64,000 nt of DNA from Vicinamibacterales bacterium. Its GTDB lineage: Bacteria > Acidobacteriota > Vicinamibacteria > Vicinamibacterales > UBA8438. Positions 1 through 9,517 of the stretch are shown here, piece after piece. Location of the stretch: assembly GCA_958296065.1 (NCBI GenBank), contig CATQHX010000063.1, forward strand, positions 53,370 to 117,369. The letters are read 5' to 3'. Below the pieces are notes generated by a model. It was not told the DNA's origin and did not search any database. It saw only the letters and a list, made by a program, of their open reading frames with translations. The translations under genes and the position numbers were made by a program. Every line of letters starts with the position of its first letter. The stretch's first letter is position 1.

Positions 1-9
1 AACTCCACG

Positions 10-1356
10 CTACACGCCGGACAGCTCGCGAAGCTGCCCGGTGCTGTCACCGATACGCTCGACCGGCACCCCGGCCTTGTCGAGCAGGCTCACGAGCAGG
101 TTCGCATGCGGCGTCCCGGCGGGATACGCCAGGTGCCGCCCGCCGGCGAGCTTGCCGCCGCCGCGCCCGGCGACCAGCAGCGGCAACGCCGTGTGGCTGT
201 GCTGATTGGCGTCGCTGATGCCTCCGCCGTACATCACCATTGCGTGGTCCAGCAGCGTCCCGTCTCCATCCGGCGTCGACTGCAGCCGGTCCAGGAAATA
301 GGCGAACAGTTGAACCAGATACGTGTCGATGAGGCCGATCTTGGCGAGCCGCTCCGGGTCGTACTGATGGTGCGACGTGGCGTGATGCGGGTCCGGCACG
401 CCGATCTCCGGAAACGGGCGCTGACTGGTCTCGCGTCCCAACTGGAACGTGAAGACGCGGGTCAGGTCGGCCTGAAACGCCAGCACCTGCAGGTCGTACA
501 TCAGCTTGCAGTGCGCCCCGGTGGAGTCCGGCACCCCCAGCGGGCGATCGGCGTCCGGCATGGCGGCGCTGTGCGCCTCGCTGCGCTCGATGCGCCTTTC
601 GATCTCGCGCACGGCGTCCAGGTACTCCGTCAGGCGGACGCGATCCTGCGGACCGATCTGCTGCTCCAGGCCGGCAATCTCCTTCGTTACCGAGTCGAGC
701 ACACTGCGGTTGCGGCGCCGCAGGGCATGCCGCTCCTCGGGGGTGGCGCCGTCGCCGAACATCCGGTCGAACACGTTGCGCGGATTGTGCTCGGCCGGGA
801 GCGGCGTGGTCGGCGTCCGCCAGGAGAGCGAATCGGTGTAGGCGCAACTGTAGCCGCTGCCGCCGCAGGTGCCCATCCAGCCGGCCGGCTCGAGACAGAG
901 CTCGAGCGAGCCGAGCGGGGTGTCCTGCCCGATCTCCGCCGCGGCGACCTGATCGATGGTCGTGCCCGCGCGGACGGCGGGACCTTCGCTCTTGAGGGGA
1001 TGGGTGGCGTTCAGCCACGAAGAACCGGCCCGGGGATGGTCGCCGATGCCGTCGCCCCACGGATTCGCCGGGTCGTTGTCGAGCCCGGACAGCACCGTGA
1101 CCGCGTCGCGGAAGGGGCCGAGGGGCGCCAGGGTCGGCGACAGCTCGAGCGCGCTGCCCTCTCCCTTGCTCTGCCACTGGAACATGTTCGCGCCGTTGGG
1201 GAAGTAGACGAACCCCAAACGCCGCACCGGGTCGGCCGCGGTCCGCGACAGCGCGGAAGCCGCGGGCACCATCGCGTCCAGCAACGGCAGCGCCAGCGCG
1301 GCGCCGGCGCCTCGGAGAAACGTCCGCCTGGGCAACGCCCGCTTCGTGATCAGCAT
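10..1356 (-). CDS. DUF1552 family Tat-exported protein (copy 1)
   Basis: This 448-residue protein belongs to the DUF1552 family, whose biochemical role is unknown; members are usually encoded beside DUF1592-type cytochromes. The N-terminus has a twin-arginine signal (LPRRTFLRG) followed by a hydrophobic stretch ending near residue 35, so export of a folded protein to the periplasm is likely. The body carries family landmarks such as GFVYFPNGA near residue 50, a DPHHATSHH-like His cluster, and a late MYGGGISDANQHSH segment that resembles the metal-site region of the sulfatase/DUF1501 group (inference). It lies 118 nt downstream of a DUF1592 gene, with a 40-bp tandem repeat between them. The copy at 4024-5382 is clearly paralogous. 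The family call is firm; the function is unknown. Confidence 0.9.
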   Translation of the reverse strand: MLITKRALPRRTFLRGAGAALALPLLDAMVPAASALSRTAADPVRRLGFVYFPNGANMFQWQSKGEGSALELSPTLAPLGPFRDAVTVLSGLDNDPANPWGDGIGDHPRAGSSWLNATHPLKSEGPAVRAGTTIDQVAAAEIGQDTPLGSLELCLEPAGWMGTCGGSGYSCAYTDSLSWRTPTTPLPAEHNPRNVFDRMFGDGATPEERHALRRRNRSVLDSVTKEIAGLEQQIGPQDRVRLTEYLDAVREIERRIERSEAHSAAMPDADRPLGVPDSTGAHCKLMYDLQVLAFQADLTRVFTFQLGRETSQRPFPEIGVPDPHHATSHHQYDPERLAKIGLIDTYLVQLFAYFLDRLQSTPDGDGTLLDHAMVMYGGGISDANQHSHTALPLLVAGRGGGKLAGGRHLAYPAGTPHANLLVSLLDKAGVPVERIGDSTGQLRELSGV

Positions 1357-1380
1357 GTATCCTCCCGCGCTCCTGATTTC

Positions 1381-1460
1381 GTCGATCCCTCGTCGACCCC
1401 GCTGGTCTGCGCCGCCTTCCGTCGATCCCTCGTCGACTCCGCTGGTCTGCGCCGTCTTCC
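1381..1460. repeat. Two tandem 40-bp repeats between a cytochrome gene and a DUF1552 gene
   Basis: Positions 1381-1420 and 1421-1460 are two adjacent 40-nt units that differ at only two bases (38/40 identical). They fill most of the gap between the stop of the DUF1592 gene and the start of the DUF1552 gene. No hairpin explains them. They could be an expanded spacer, a protein-binding site or a relic of slippage. Confidence 0.9.
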
Positions 1461-1474
1461 GTGGGCGCAGCCTC

Positions 1475-3964
1475 CTATTGGTTCACTGACGCCGCCTCGC
1501 CGGCCGAACGTCGCTGCTGGAACGGCACGCTCTTCACGATGCCGAGCACCAGCGCCGAAAAACGATGCTCCCGGGACGCCGCGTCCCGCACGATCCGCCG
1601 CACCGCGGGGGCGTCGGCATACTCCAGGCCGCGCCCCAGCGCGTAGGTCAGCAGCTTCTCCGTCAGCGTCCGCAGGAACGGCTCCGGATTCGCCAGCAGC
1701 GCCTGCTTCAGCTCCGCGACCCCCGCGAAGCGGGTCCCGTCGGGAAGCTCGCCCGAGACGTCGAGCGGCTCGCCGGACGCGTCGGTCTCGCGCCAGCGGC
1801 CGACGGCGTCGAAGTTCTCCAGCGCCAGCCCCAGCGGGTCCATCAGCCGGTGGCACGCCGCGCACGTCGGGTTCGCACGGTGCCGCTCCATCGCCTCGCG
1901 CATCGTCAACTCGCGGCCGTCGTTGGCGCTGGCCTCCAGCTCGGGCACGTCCGGCGGCGGGTCGGGCGGCGGCGTCCCGAGAATGTTCTCGAGAACCCAG
2001 ATGCCGCGCTTCACGGGAGACGTCCGCGTCGACAGTGACTGCACGGTGAGCATGCTGCCCTGCCCGAGCAGGCCGCCGCGCATCGGATGATCGGCCGTGC
2101 CGACGCGCCGGAAGTGGTCCCCGTAGACGTGCGGGATGTCGTAGTGCCGCGCCAGGCGCTCGTTGACGAACGTATAGTCGGCGGCCAGCAGATCGATGGC
2201 GCTGCGGTCCTCGCGGACGATGCTCTGGAACAGAAGCTCCGTCTCGCGGCGGAACGCATGCCGGAGGTTGTCGTCGACGTTCGGAAACCGCCGGAAGTCC
2301 GGCCGCGCCGCCGGCACGTTCCGCAGGTAGAGCCACTGCCCGGCGAAGTTGTCGGCCAGCGCGTCCGCGCGCGGGTCGGCCAGCATGCGCCGCACCTGCC
2401 GCTCCAGCACGTCCGGGTCGCTCAGCGCGCCGCGATCGGCGAGCTCGAGCAGCTCTTCATCGGGCAGGCTGCTCCAGAGGAAGAACGACAGCCGGGACGC
2501 CAGCGCCTGATCCTCGACCGGGTACGCCCTGCCGGAAGCCGCGTCCACCGGATCGAGCTCGATCCGGAAGAGGAACGACGGGCTGACCAGGAGCCGGGCC
2601 AGCGCCTGCTCGATGCCCCGCTCGAAGCCCCCTTCGCGGCGGCCCGCCTCGTAGAAGGGCAGCAGCACGCCCAGGTCGCGGGCGTCGACCGGACGCCGGA
2701 ACGCCCGCCGCGCCAGAGCGGCCAGGATCTCCTCCGCACAGGCGCGCTCGGCCGCGGCCGACGCCTCGGGCCGGCAGGTGAAGATGCGATCCCGACTCGG
2801 CGTGCTCTCCGGCACGGACGGGCCGTACGGCCCGGTGACGATCACCTCGCTGACGTACGGCAGGTCGTGCGTCCGGTCGTGCTCGAGCAGCGCGCGCAGG
2901 AAGGGACGCCGCACGCGCTCGACCTGCGCGGCAGGCCGCCTGAGGAACGAGACCGCGAGCCGCCGCGGGCCGGCCTGCACCGGGACCCGGACGCGCAGAT
3001 TGGCGTCGCCTGGCTCCTGCGGGGCCGCACTCCAGTCGGAATCTTCGGCCGCGGCACTCGCCCCAACGGTCAGCAGCCCGGCCCGCGCGCCGTCGACGGC
3101 AATCTCCACCTGGTGCGGCTCGTTCAAGCCCACGATGTCGCCACCGTTGCCGGAGGCGCCGTTGCGGGCCAGTCGGACCCGGATCTCGTACTCGCCGTCG
3201 ACCGGGAAGAAGTGGTCGACCAGCGTGCCCCCGCGGGTACCGAACGGCAGACCTTCCAGGCGATTGCGCTGGGTCAGCTCGGTCGACACCCGGTAGACGT
3301 CGGCGGTCACGGCGACGCCCGAATCGCTGGCGACCGCGAGCCGGCTGATCCGGTTCGCGGCAGCCAGATAGCTCTCCAGCAGGAGCGGCGAGAGGCCGAG
3401 GACGTCGCCGATGTTGTCGAAGCCGTAGCTGGAGGTGTCCGGCGGCAACACGGACGACACGTCGACGTCGAGGGCGAGCAGATCGCGCACCGCGTTGCGG
3501 TACTCGGCGCGGTTCAGGCGGTGCAGAACCGCTGGCCGGCCCGGATCCGGATTGGCGTCCGCCGCGGCGTCGAGCCGCGTCTCCAGCCACGTCGCGACCC
3601 GTTCGTAGGTCTCCGCATCCGGCCGCAACCGGCCTGCCGGCGGCATCGAGCCGTTGCGGAGCCGCCGGACGACGTGCTCCCAGCGCTCGGCATCACCGGC
3701 GATCTCGCCGGCGTCGAGCACGTCGAAAGCGAGCCCGGTCTCGCGCCCGACCGTCGAACGCTGGTTGTGGCACGCCTGGCAGTAGCGGCGCAGGAGGGCC
3801 TGGATGTCTGCGCTGCCGCCGGATTCACCGGCCGAGACGGCGAGGTTCTCGGGCTGCGCGAAGCCGGGCCGCGCCGTCGCGGGCCCCATGCAGGCGACCA
3901 GCAACCCAACCACGACGAGAAACCGCGGTCCCAGGAGCCCGCGGCTGAATCCGCGCTGCATCAC
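1475..3964 (-). CDS. Diheme DUF1592-type c-cytochrome (copy 1)
   Basis: An 829-residue exported multidomain protein of the DUF1587/1595/1592/1588/1585 type, known from Planctomycetes and Acidobacteria and of unknown substrate. A hydrophobic signal spans about residues 13-32. A c-type heme motif CQACH lies at 62-66, with a plausible Met ligand in GSMPP about 45 residues later. DUF1587 follows (HRLNRAEYRNAVRDLL), then a beta-rich segment, DUF1595 (RRAFRRPV), DUF1592 (ASRLSFFLWSSLPDEE), and DUF1588 with a second heme motif CAACH just before RLMDPLG. DUF1585 ends the protein. Two hemes suggest an electron-transfer partner for the adjacent DUF1552 protein (inference). The ATG at 3964 opens directly onto the signal peptide. 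Confidence 0.9.
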   Translation of the reverse strand: MMQRGFSRGLLGPRFLVVVGLLVACMGPATARPGFAQPENLAVSAGESGGSADIQALLRRYCQACHNQRSTVGRETGLAFDVLDAGEIAGDAERWEHVVRRLRNGSMPPAGRLRPDAETYERVATWLETRLDAAADANPDPGRPAVLHRLNRAEYRNAVRDLLALDVDVSSVLPPDTSSYGFDNIGDVLGLSPLLLESYLAAANRISRLAVASDSGVAVTADVYRVSTELTQRNRLEGLPFGTRGGTLVDHFFPVDGEYEIRVRLARNGASGNGGDIVGLNEPHQVEIAVDGARAGLLTVGASAAAEDSDWSAAPQEPGDANLRVRVPVQAGPRRLAVSFLRRPAAQVERVRRPFLRALLEHDRTHDLPYVSEVIVTGPYGPSVPESTPSRDRIFTCRPEASAAAERACAEEILAALARRAFRRPVDARDLGVLLPFYEAGRREGGFERGIEQALARLLVSPSFLFRIELDPVDAASGRAYPVEDQALASRLSFFLWSSLPDEELLELADRGALSDPDVLERQVRRMLADPRADALADNFAGQWLYLRNVPAARPDFRRFPNVDDNLRHAFRRETELLFQSIVREDRSAIDLLAADYTFVNERLARHYDIPHVYGDHFRRVGTADHPMRGGLLGQGSMLTVQSLSTRTSPVKRGIWVLENILGTPPPDPPPDVPELEASANDGRELTMREAMERHRANPTCAACHRLMDPLGLALENFDAVGRWRETDASGEPLDVSGELPDGTRFAGVAELKQALLANPEPFLRTLTEKLLTYALGRGLEYADAPAVRRIVRDAASREHRFSALVLGIVKSVPFQQRRSAGEAASVNQ

Positions 3965-4023
3965 CCACTCTCCAGGCTTCGACCGGCCTCGATCCTGTCA
4001 GACACTCAGCCCCCGTCAGCGGG

Positions 4024-5382
4024 TCATACCCCCGTCAGATAACGCAGCTCCCCGGTACTGTTGCCGAAGCGCTCGGTCGGCACGTCCATCATGCCGAGCA
4101 GCGTGAGGTAGAGGTTCGTCAGCGGCGTCTCGTCCGGGTAGGTCAGGTGGCGGTTCCCCTCGATCTGGCCTGCCGCCCCGCCCGCGACCAGGATCGGCAG
4201 CTTCTGGATGTTGTGCAGGTTGCTGTTGCTCATCCCGCTCCCGTAGAGGATCGCCACCTGATCCAGGAGGGAGCCGTCGCCGTCGGGCGTCGCCCGCAGC
4301 CTGTCGAGATAGTAGGAGAACAGCGACGTGTGGTACGTGCCCACCTTGGTCAGCTTCTCCAGGCTCTCGGGCCGGTTCTCGTGGTGCGACAGCGCGTGGT
4401 GCGGATCGGGCACGCCGATCTGCGGATAGGTCTGCGCGGTCAGCTCCGGCGTCATCAGGAACGACACGACCCGGGTGAGGTCGGCCTGGTAGGCGAGCAC
4501 CTGCAGGTCGAACATCACCTTGACGTACTCGTCGAACGAGGCCGGGATGCTCCCGGAAGGCCGATCCACCACCGGCAGCTCGCGGTCGGCATCCGCCTCC
4601 GCGCGCTGGATGCGGCGCTCGACGTCGCGCACCGCGGCCAGGTAGTCGGTCAGCTTGGCCCGGTCCGCCGCCCCCAGCCCGTCCTGCAGCCGCGCCACCT
4701 TGCGGGTCACCGCGTCGAGGATGCTGCGGTCCTTGCGCATCCGCTCGCGCCGCGCCTCCGGATCGGTGCTCGTGCCGTCGCCGAACAGCCTCTCGAACAA
4801 CGCCCGCGGGTTGCTCTCCATCGGCAACGGCGTCGTGGGCGTGCTCCAGCTCAGGGTGCTGATGTAGGCGCAACTGAAGCCGGCATCGCAGGCTCCGCCG
4901 AACTCCGGCAGCCCGATACCCACCTCCAGCGAGGCGAGCTGCGTCTGTTGCCCGAGCCTTGCCGCCGCAATCTGGTCCACCGAGACCCCCGCCTCGAAGT
5001 CCGCGCCCTCGGTCGGCTTGGCGTGCACGCCGGTCAGGAAGGCGCCCGTGATCCGTCCGTGTCCCCCGGCCGGGTCCCCCGGCATCTGCGCCGCCGGCGC
5101 GTGATCGAGGTTGGACAGCACGACCAGGTTGTCCCGGAACGGCTCCAGCGGCTTGAGGATCGGCGTGAGCTCGAAGCCGGTCCCCTCCGTGGGCGGGGTC
5201 CAGTTCCGCATCACGGCGCCGTGCGGCACGTACACGAACCCCAGGCGGGGCTTCGGCCGGGCGGCCGTACGGCTCAGCGCGGTCAGCGCCGGCACCATCC
5301 CGTCGAGCAGCGGCAGCGCCACAGCCGTCCCGAGTCCGCGCAGCACGGTGCGGCGAGGCAGCGTCTTCTTCGTGATGATCAT
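4024..5382 (-). CDS. DUF1552 family Tat-exported protein (copy 2)
   Basis: This 452-residue DUF1552 protein starts with a Tat signal (LPRRTVLRG plus a hydrophobic stretch to about residue 36) and is probably periplasmic. Family signatures match the copy at 10-1356: GFVYVPHGA near residue 50, a DPHHALSHH His cluster, and a LYGSGMSNSNLH segment near the C-terminus. The ATG at 5382 overlaps the TGA of the upstream cytochrome gene by 4 nt (ATGA), so the two are probably translationally coupled. The function is not known. The coupling argues that the DUF1552 protein and the cytochrome are needed in similar amounts. Confidence 0.92.
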   Translation of the reverse strand: MIITKKTLPRRTVLRGLGTAVALPLLDGMVPALTALSRTAARPKPRLGFVYVPHGAVMRNWTPPTEGTGFELTPILKPLEPFRDNLVVLSNLDHAPAAQMPGDPAGGHGRITGAFLTGVHAKPTEGADFEAGVSVDQIAAARLGQQTQLASLEVGIGLPEFGGACDAGFSCAYISTLSWSTPTTPLPMESNPRALFERLFGDGTSTDPEARRERMRKDRSILDAVTRKVARLQDGLGAADRAKLTDYLAAVRDVERRIQRAEADADRELPVVDRPSGSIPASFDEYVKVMFDLQVLAYQADLTRVVSFLMTPELTAQTYPQIGVPDPHHALSHHENRPESLEKLTKVGTYHTSLFSYYLDRLRATPDGDGSLLDQVAILYGSGMSNSNLHNIQKLPILVAGGAAGQIEGNRHLTYPDETPLTNLYLTLLGMMDVPTERFGNSTGELRYLTGV

Positions 5383-7850
5383 GAATCCGATCTCCTCATC
5401 TGGAACGGAAGGCTCCGGGCGACACCGAGAATCAGCGCCGACCAGCGGTAGTCGTTCGCCGCGGCCTCGCGCACGATGGCGCGAATGGCCGGCCGGTCGT
5501 AGTGCTCCACCCCGCGGCCGAGAGCGTAGGTCAGCAGCTTCTCGGCAACGGTGGTGACGAACTCGTCGCGCCGCTCCAGCAGAATGTCACGCAAGCCGGG
5601 GAAGCCGTCGAAGGCCGTCCCGTCGGGCAGGGTGCCGGAGGGGTCGATAGGCGTGCCGGCGGCGCCCGCGTCGCGCCACTTGCCGACCGCGTCGAAGTTC
5701 TCGAGGGCGAAGCCGAGCGGGTCCATCCGGGCGTGGCAGTTCGAGCACACCGGGTTCGCGCGGTGCGCCTCGAGCCGCGCACGCAGGGAAGTGACCGTCC
5801 CGTCGTCGGCCCGCTCCGGCAGGTCCGGCACGTCGGGCGGCGGGGGCGGCGGCGGCGTGCCGAGGATGTTCTCCAGCACCCACTTGCCGCGCACGACCGG
5901 CGAGGTCCGCGTGGCTAGCGACGTCACGGTCAGGACGCTGCCGTGGCCGAGCAGGCCGCGGCGCTGCTCGCCGGGCAGGTCGACACGGCGGAAGCGCGAC
6001 CCGTAGACGTTCGGAATCCCGTAGTGCCGCGCGAGACGCTCGTTGACGAAGGTGTAGTCCGCGTCCAGCAACTCCACCACGCTCCGGTCGTCCCGCATCT
6101 GGCTCTCGACGAACAGCTCCGTCTCGCGCACCAGCGCGTCCCGCAGGTTCTCGTCGAACCCCGGAAAGGCGTTCACGTCCGGGGCGACCGTGCGCATGCG
6201 GCGCAGGTGCAGCCACTGCGCGGCAAAGCTCGACACCAACACGCCCGCCCGCTCGTCGGCGAGCATCCGCCGCACCTGCTGTTCCAGCACCGCCGGGTCC
6301 CCGAGGGACCCGGCCTCCGCCGCCTCCAGAAGCTCGTCGTCCGGAATGCTGCTCCAGAGGAAGAACGACAGGCGCGACGCCAGCTCGACATCGCTCAAGC
6401 GGTAGGGAGTGGCGGGATCCACGCCCGCCGGATCGCGCTCGATGCGGAACAGGAACTCGGGGTCGACGAGCATGCTCTCCAGCGCCCGCTGGATACCGGC
6501 GTCGAAACTGCCTTCGCTGCGGCCCTCCGCATAGAAGCCGCGCAGCACCTCGAGATCGAGCTCCGTCACCGGCCGGCGAAACGCCCGCCGCGCCAGCGTC
6601 CCCAGGATCGCGTCCGCGCACGGACCCTCTTCCTCGGCGGTCGCCGGGCGGCACACGAAGATCCGCCGCCGGCTGGCCGCCTCGCCTTCGCCGTCGGGTC
6701 CGCGTCCGATGGTGTCCGGGCTGAAGGGTCCCTCGATCTCCACGCTCTCCAGGGCCATCCGCTGCACGTAACCGCGGCCCGTGGAGAACGTCCAGATCGG
6801 GAGCCGGCTCGGCGCCATCCCCTCGGTCACCGCCGTCCGCTTCGTGAACGACGCGCTCACCACGTGCGTGCCCGCGCGGGCCGGAAAACGGACCAGCAAC
6901 GGCTCTCCGGGAGCCACTACCCGCGCCGCGCCGGGATCCGCGCCCTCCGGCCAATTGCCGACCCGCAGCAGCGCGCGCCGGACGCCGTCCACCCGCACGT
7001 CGATCTCCTGCGGCTCTCCCCTGCCGCTGCCCTGCAGCGCGATACGGACGAGGTACTCGCCGTCGAGCGGGAAGTGGTGCCGCACGGCCGCGCCGCCGCG
7101 CGAACCGAACGGCAGGTCCTCGCTCATGCGGTCGTCCTGCACCAGCAGCGACGACAGCGGGTAACGCACCGCATCGGCCTCGATGGTCGGGTCGCCCACC
7201 GCCAGCCGCGCGATCCTGCGCGCCGCGGACATGTAGCGCTCAAGCAACCCGGGCGCCACCGTGAGGATGTCGGCGTTGTTGTCGAAGCCGTAGGCCAGGT
7301 CGTCGCCCGGGAGCATCGTCGCCGTGTCGATTTCCAGATCGAGCAGATCGCGGACGGCGTTCGTGTACTCCAGGCGGTTGAGGCGATGGATGGTCGGTCG
7401 GCCGGGATTCGGCTCGGCGGCGGCGGCCCGATCGAGAGCCGCCTCCAGCCACGCAGCGAACGCGCCGTAGGTCTCCGCGTCGGGCCGCGGGCGGCGCGGC
7501 GGCGGCATCGCCTGCGTCCGCAGCTTCTGGAGGACCTTCTCCCAGACCTCCGCATCCGCGCCGACGTGCTCCACCGCAATGTCGTCGAGGGCGAGGTTCC
7601 CGGTCAGCAGGCGCTCGTTGTGGCAGGTCACGCAGTAGCGGTCCAGCACCGCGCGCCACGTCGAGGCGTCGGTCCCGAACGCTGGCTCGGTCGGCGCCTG
7701 GACGGCTGGCTGCACGGATGCGGCAACCGCGGAGGGCGCCTGGGCTGCCGCGGGCGCGTGGTGCACGACGAGAGCGAGTCCCGTCACGAGAGCCGCGGCC
7801 GGCCCGGTTCGCTTCGTCCAACCCGTTATCGTCGTCTTCCGCATGCTCAT
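5379..7850 (-). CDS. Diheme DUF1592-type c-cytochrome (copy 2)
   Basis: An 823-residue paralog of the protein at 1475-3964. The chosen start is the ATG at 7850, which opens onto a signal peptide ending near APAAAQ (residue 37). The open frame continues upstream, but only as a shadow of the ankyrin gene; a second in-frame ATG lies at 7844. The first heme motif is CVTCH (residues 73-77), followed by AMPPPRRPRP as the probable Met-ligand loop. DUF1587 (IHRLNRLEYTNAVRDLL), DUF1595, DUF1592 (LSFFLWSSIPDDE) and DUF1588 follow, the last with a second heme motif CSNCH before ARMDPLG. DUF1585 ends the protein. It sits 50 nt below the ankyrin gene and overlaps the next DUF1552 gene by 4 nt. Confidence 0.9.
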   Translation of the reverse strand: MSMRKTTITGWTKRTGPAAALVTGLALVVHHAPAAAQAPSAVAASVQPAVQAPTEPAFGTDASTWRAVLDRYCVTCHNERLLTGNLALDDIAVEHVGADAEVWEKVLQKLRTQAMPPPRRPRPDAETYGAFAAWLEAALDRAAAAEPNPGRPTIHRLNRLEYTNAVRDLLDLEIDTATMLPGDDLAYGFDNNADILTVAPGLLERYMSAARRIARLAVGDPTIEADAVRYPLSSLLVQDDRMSEDLPFGSRGGAAVRHHFPLDGEYLVRIALQGSGRGEPQEIDVRVDGVRRALLRVGNWPEGADPGAARVVAPGEPLLVRFPARAGTHVVSASFTKRTAVTEGMAPSRLPIWTFSTGRGYVQRMALESVEIEGPFSPDTIGRGPDGEGEAASRRRIFVCRPATAEEEGPCADAILGTLARRAFRRPVTELDLEVLRGFYAEGRSEGSFDAGIQRALESMLVDPEFLFRIERDPAGVDPATPYRLSDVELASRLSFFLWSSIPDDELLEAAEAGSLGDPAVLEQQVRRMLADERAGVLVSSFAAQWLHLRRMRTVAPDVNAFPGFDENLRDALVRETELFVESQMRDDRSVVELLDADYTFVNERLARHYGIPNVYGSRFRRVDLPGEQRRGLLGHGSVLTVTSLATRTSPVVRGKWVLENILGTPPPPPPPDVPDLPERADDGTVTSLRARLEAHRANPVCSNCHARMDPLGFALENFDAVGKWRDAGAAGTPIDPSGTLPDGTAFDGFPGLRDILLERRDEFVTTVAEKLLTYALGRGVEHYDRPAIRAIVREAAANDYRWSALILGVARSLPFQMRRSDS

Positions 7851-7900
7851 GCCGTCCACCCGGCGCGCCGCCGCTGCGGCCGCTGCCGGTTCCACGGTCT

Positions 7901-9388
7901 CTACCGAATCGGACCCTCGTTGAAGATATCGATGAAGCTCTCGGTCGTCTCCGCGCCGCCGAGTGCCCGCAGCAGGTCGGCCGTGCTCCCTCCGCCGAGC
8001 CCCGGCAACAGGATGTGCCCGCCCCCCTCGGCGATCATCAGCGGCGTGATGCCGCGTTGATCCGCCACCTGCACGGTCGCCCCGTGGTCGAAGAGGAGCC
8101 GCACGGCCGCGTCCGAGCGGATGTGCGCCGCGCCGTGCAACGCCGAGCGGCCGACCGCGTTGGTGGCGTTCACGTCGGCGCCGTGATCCAGCACGAACTG
8201 CACGGCATCGAGCGTCTCCGCCTCGGTCACCCGCGTCTCCGCCGGGACCCGTCCCAGACCGGACGCCACCATCAGCGGCGTGGTGCCTTCGTCGGTCGCC
8301 AGGCGCGTATCGGCGCCGGCCGCGACGAGCGCGTCCATCACCGCCACGTTGGCGTCCATCGCGGCGAGCAGGTACGGCGTGGCCCCGGCGATGCTGACGC
8401 GGAAGCGCTGGCTCGCGAACCCGAACTGCGGCGGGTGGTTGACCAGCCGCACGTCGGGATCCGCTCCGTGCGCCAGCAGCGCTTCGACCAGCTCCAGCTT
8501 GCCGCCTCGCACCCCGTTCAGCGAGCGCCATTCCTCGTCGCGCTCCGTCTCGATGCCGCGCAGGCTGCCGGTCAGCTCCGAATGCCAGGAACCGGCCGCC
8601 CAGTGCAGCGGCGTGTAGCCCGCATCGCCGGCGTTCGGATCGCCCCCCCGCTCCAGCAGGAACATCGCCAGCCGGGTGTGCCCGCGGACCGTCGCGACGA
8701 GCAGCGGCGTGGCGCCGCCCGGGGCCATGGCGTTCACTTCGGCGCCCGCGTCCAGCAGCACCGTCGCCAGCTCCGGCTCGTCCTTGCGCGCCGCGATCGA
8801 CAGCGCCGTGAACCCGCCGGCGGTGCGGGCGTGAACGTCGGCGCCACGTTCGACCAGCTCGCGCACGATCTCGGTGTGACCCTCCGCCGCCGCCCACATC
8901 AGCGCCGTCTGGCCCTGCCATGCCTCCGCCGCCGAGGGGTTCGCGCCGACGCCCAGCAATGCGCGCACGGCATCGACGCTGCCCGTCCGGGCGCACGTCA
9001 TCAGCGGCGTCTCTCCCGTCGAGCGCGCCGCGTCCGGCGCCGCGCCCGCCCGCAGCAGCCGCGCCACCATCTCCGCCGACCCGTTGTCGCACGCCAGCGC
9101 CAACGGCGTCACCCCGTAGTCGTTGGCCGCGTCGACCTCGCTCCCGGCAGCGAGCAACAAGTCGGCCAGCGGCAGTGCGTCGTGGTAGGCGGCCCAGTGC
9201 AGAGCGGTCGCCCCGTCGGCGGCCGGCACGTTAACGTCGCTCCCTGCCCGCACCAAGGCCTCGACGGCCTCGGCGTCGCGGGCCCTGACCGCCCCAATCA
9301 GCGAGCCGTCGCTCGCGCCCGCCGACACGGCGCCGGCAGCCAGCAACAGCGCCAGCACTCCTCCGGACAGGCACCTCATGGCACGCAT
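7901..9388 (-). CDS. Secreted ankyrin-repeat protein
   Basis: A 495-residue protein consisting of a signal peptide (residues 1-24, ending near AGAVSAG) and about twelve ankyrin repeats, recognisable by recurring G-x-T-(P/A)-L-x-x-A units such as GATALHWAA, GVTPLALAC, GQTALMWAA and GYTPLHWAA. A longer interrupted unit near the middle contains a charged insertion. The ATG at 9388 is preferred because a GAGGGG ribosome-binding sequence lies 4 nt upstream; an in-frame ATG at 9379 is a poorer fit. Ankyrin repeats bind proteins. Since this gene heads the run of cytochrome and DUF1552 genes with a 50-nt gap, its product is probably a periplasmic scaffold or partner for them (inference). Confidence 0.9.
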   Translation of the reverse strand: MRAMRCLSGGVLALLLAAGAVSAGASDGSLIGAVRARDAEAVEALVRAGSDVNVPAADGATALHWAAYHDALPLADLLLAAGSEVDAANDYGVTPLALACDNGSAEMVARLLRAGAAPDAARSTGETPLMTCARTGSVDAVRALLGVGANPSAAEAWQGQTALMWAAAEGHTEIVRELVERGADVHARTAGGFTALSIAARKDEPELATVLLDAGAEVNAMAPGGATPLLVATVRGHTRLAMFLLERGGDPNAGDAGYTPLHWAAGSWHSELTGSLRGIETERDEEWRSLNGVRGGKLELVEALLAHGADPDVRLVNHPPQFGFASQRFRVSIAGATPYLLAAMDANVAVMDALVAAGADTRLATDEGTTPLMVASGLGRVPAETRVTEAETLDAVQFVLDHGADVNATNAVGRSALHGAAHIRSDAAVRLLFDHGATVQVADQRGITPLMIAEGGGHILLPGLGGGSTADLLRALGGAETTESFIDIFNEGPIR

Positions 9389-9517
9389 ATCACCCCTCGG
9401 CGCCGCCGGCGGCGCCCTCTTCCGATTCGACAACTCCTCCAGGCTCCATGAACGCCCGGGAGCCTGGGCCGCAGGAGCCTCGGTCCAACGAAACTCCCAC
9501 GCGACCGACAGGTCGCG

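Noticed and set aside
2087..4042. Long plus-strand open frames opposite the cytochrome and other minus-strand genes
   Set aside because: They are Arg-, Gly-, Val- and Pro-rich with no domain or signal, as expected opposite high-GC genes.
7851..9092. Long in-frame N-terminal extension of the cytochrome gene ending at 5379
   Set aside because: The extra sequence is Arg-, Gly- and Ala-rich shadow coding of the ankyrin gene on the same strand, and the signal peptide starts only at 7850.
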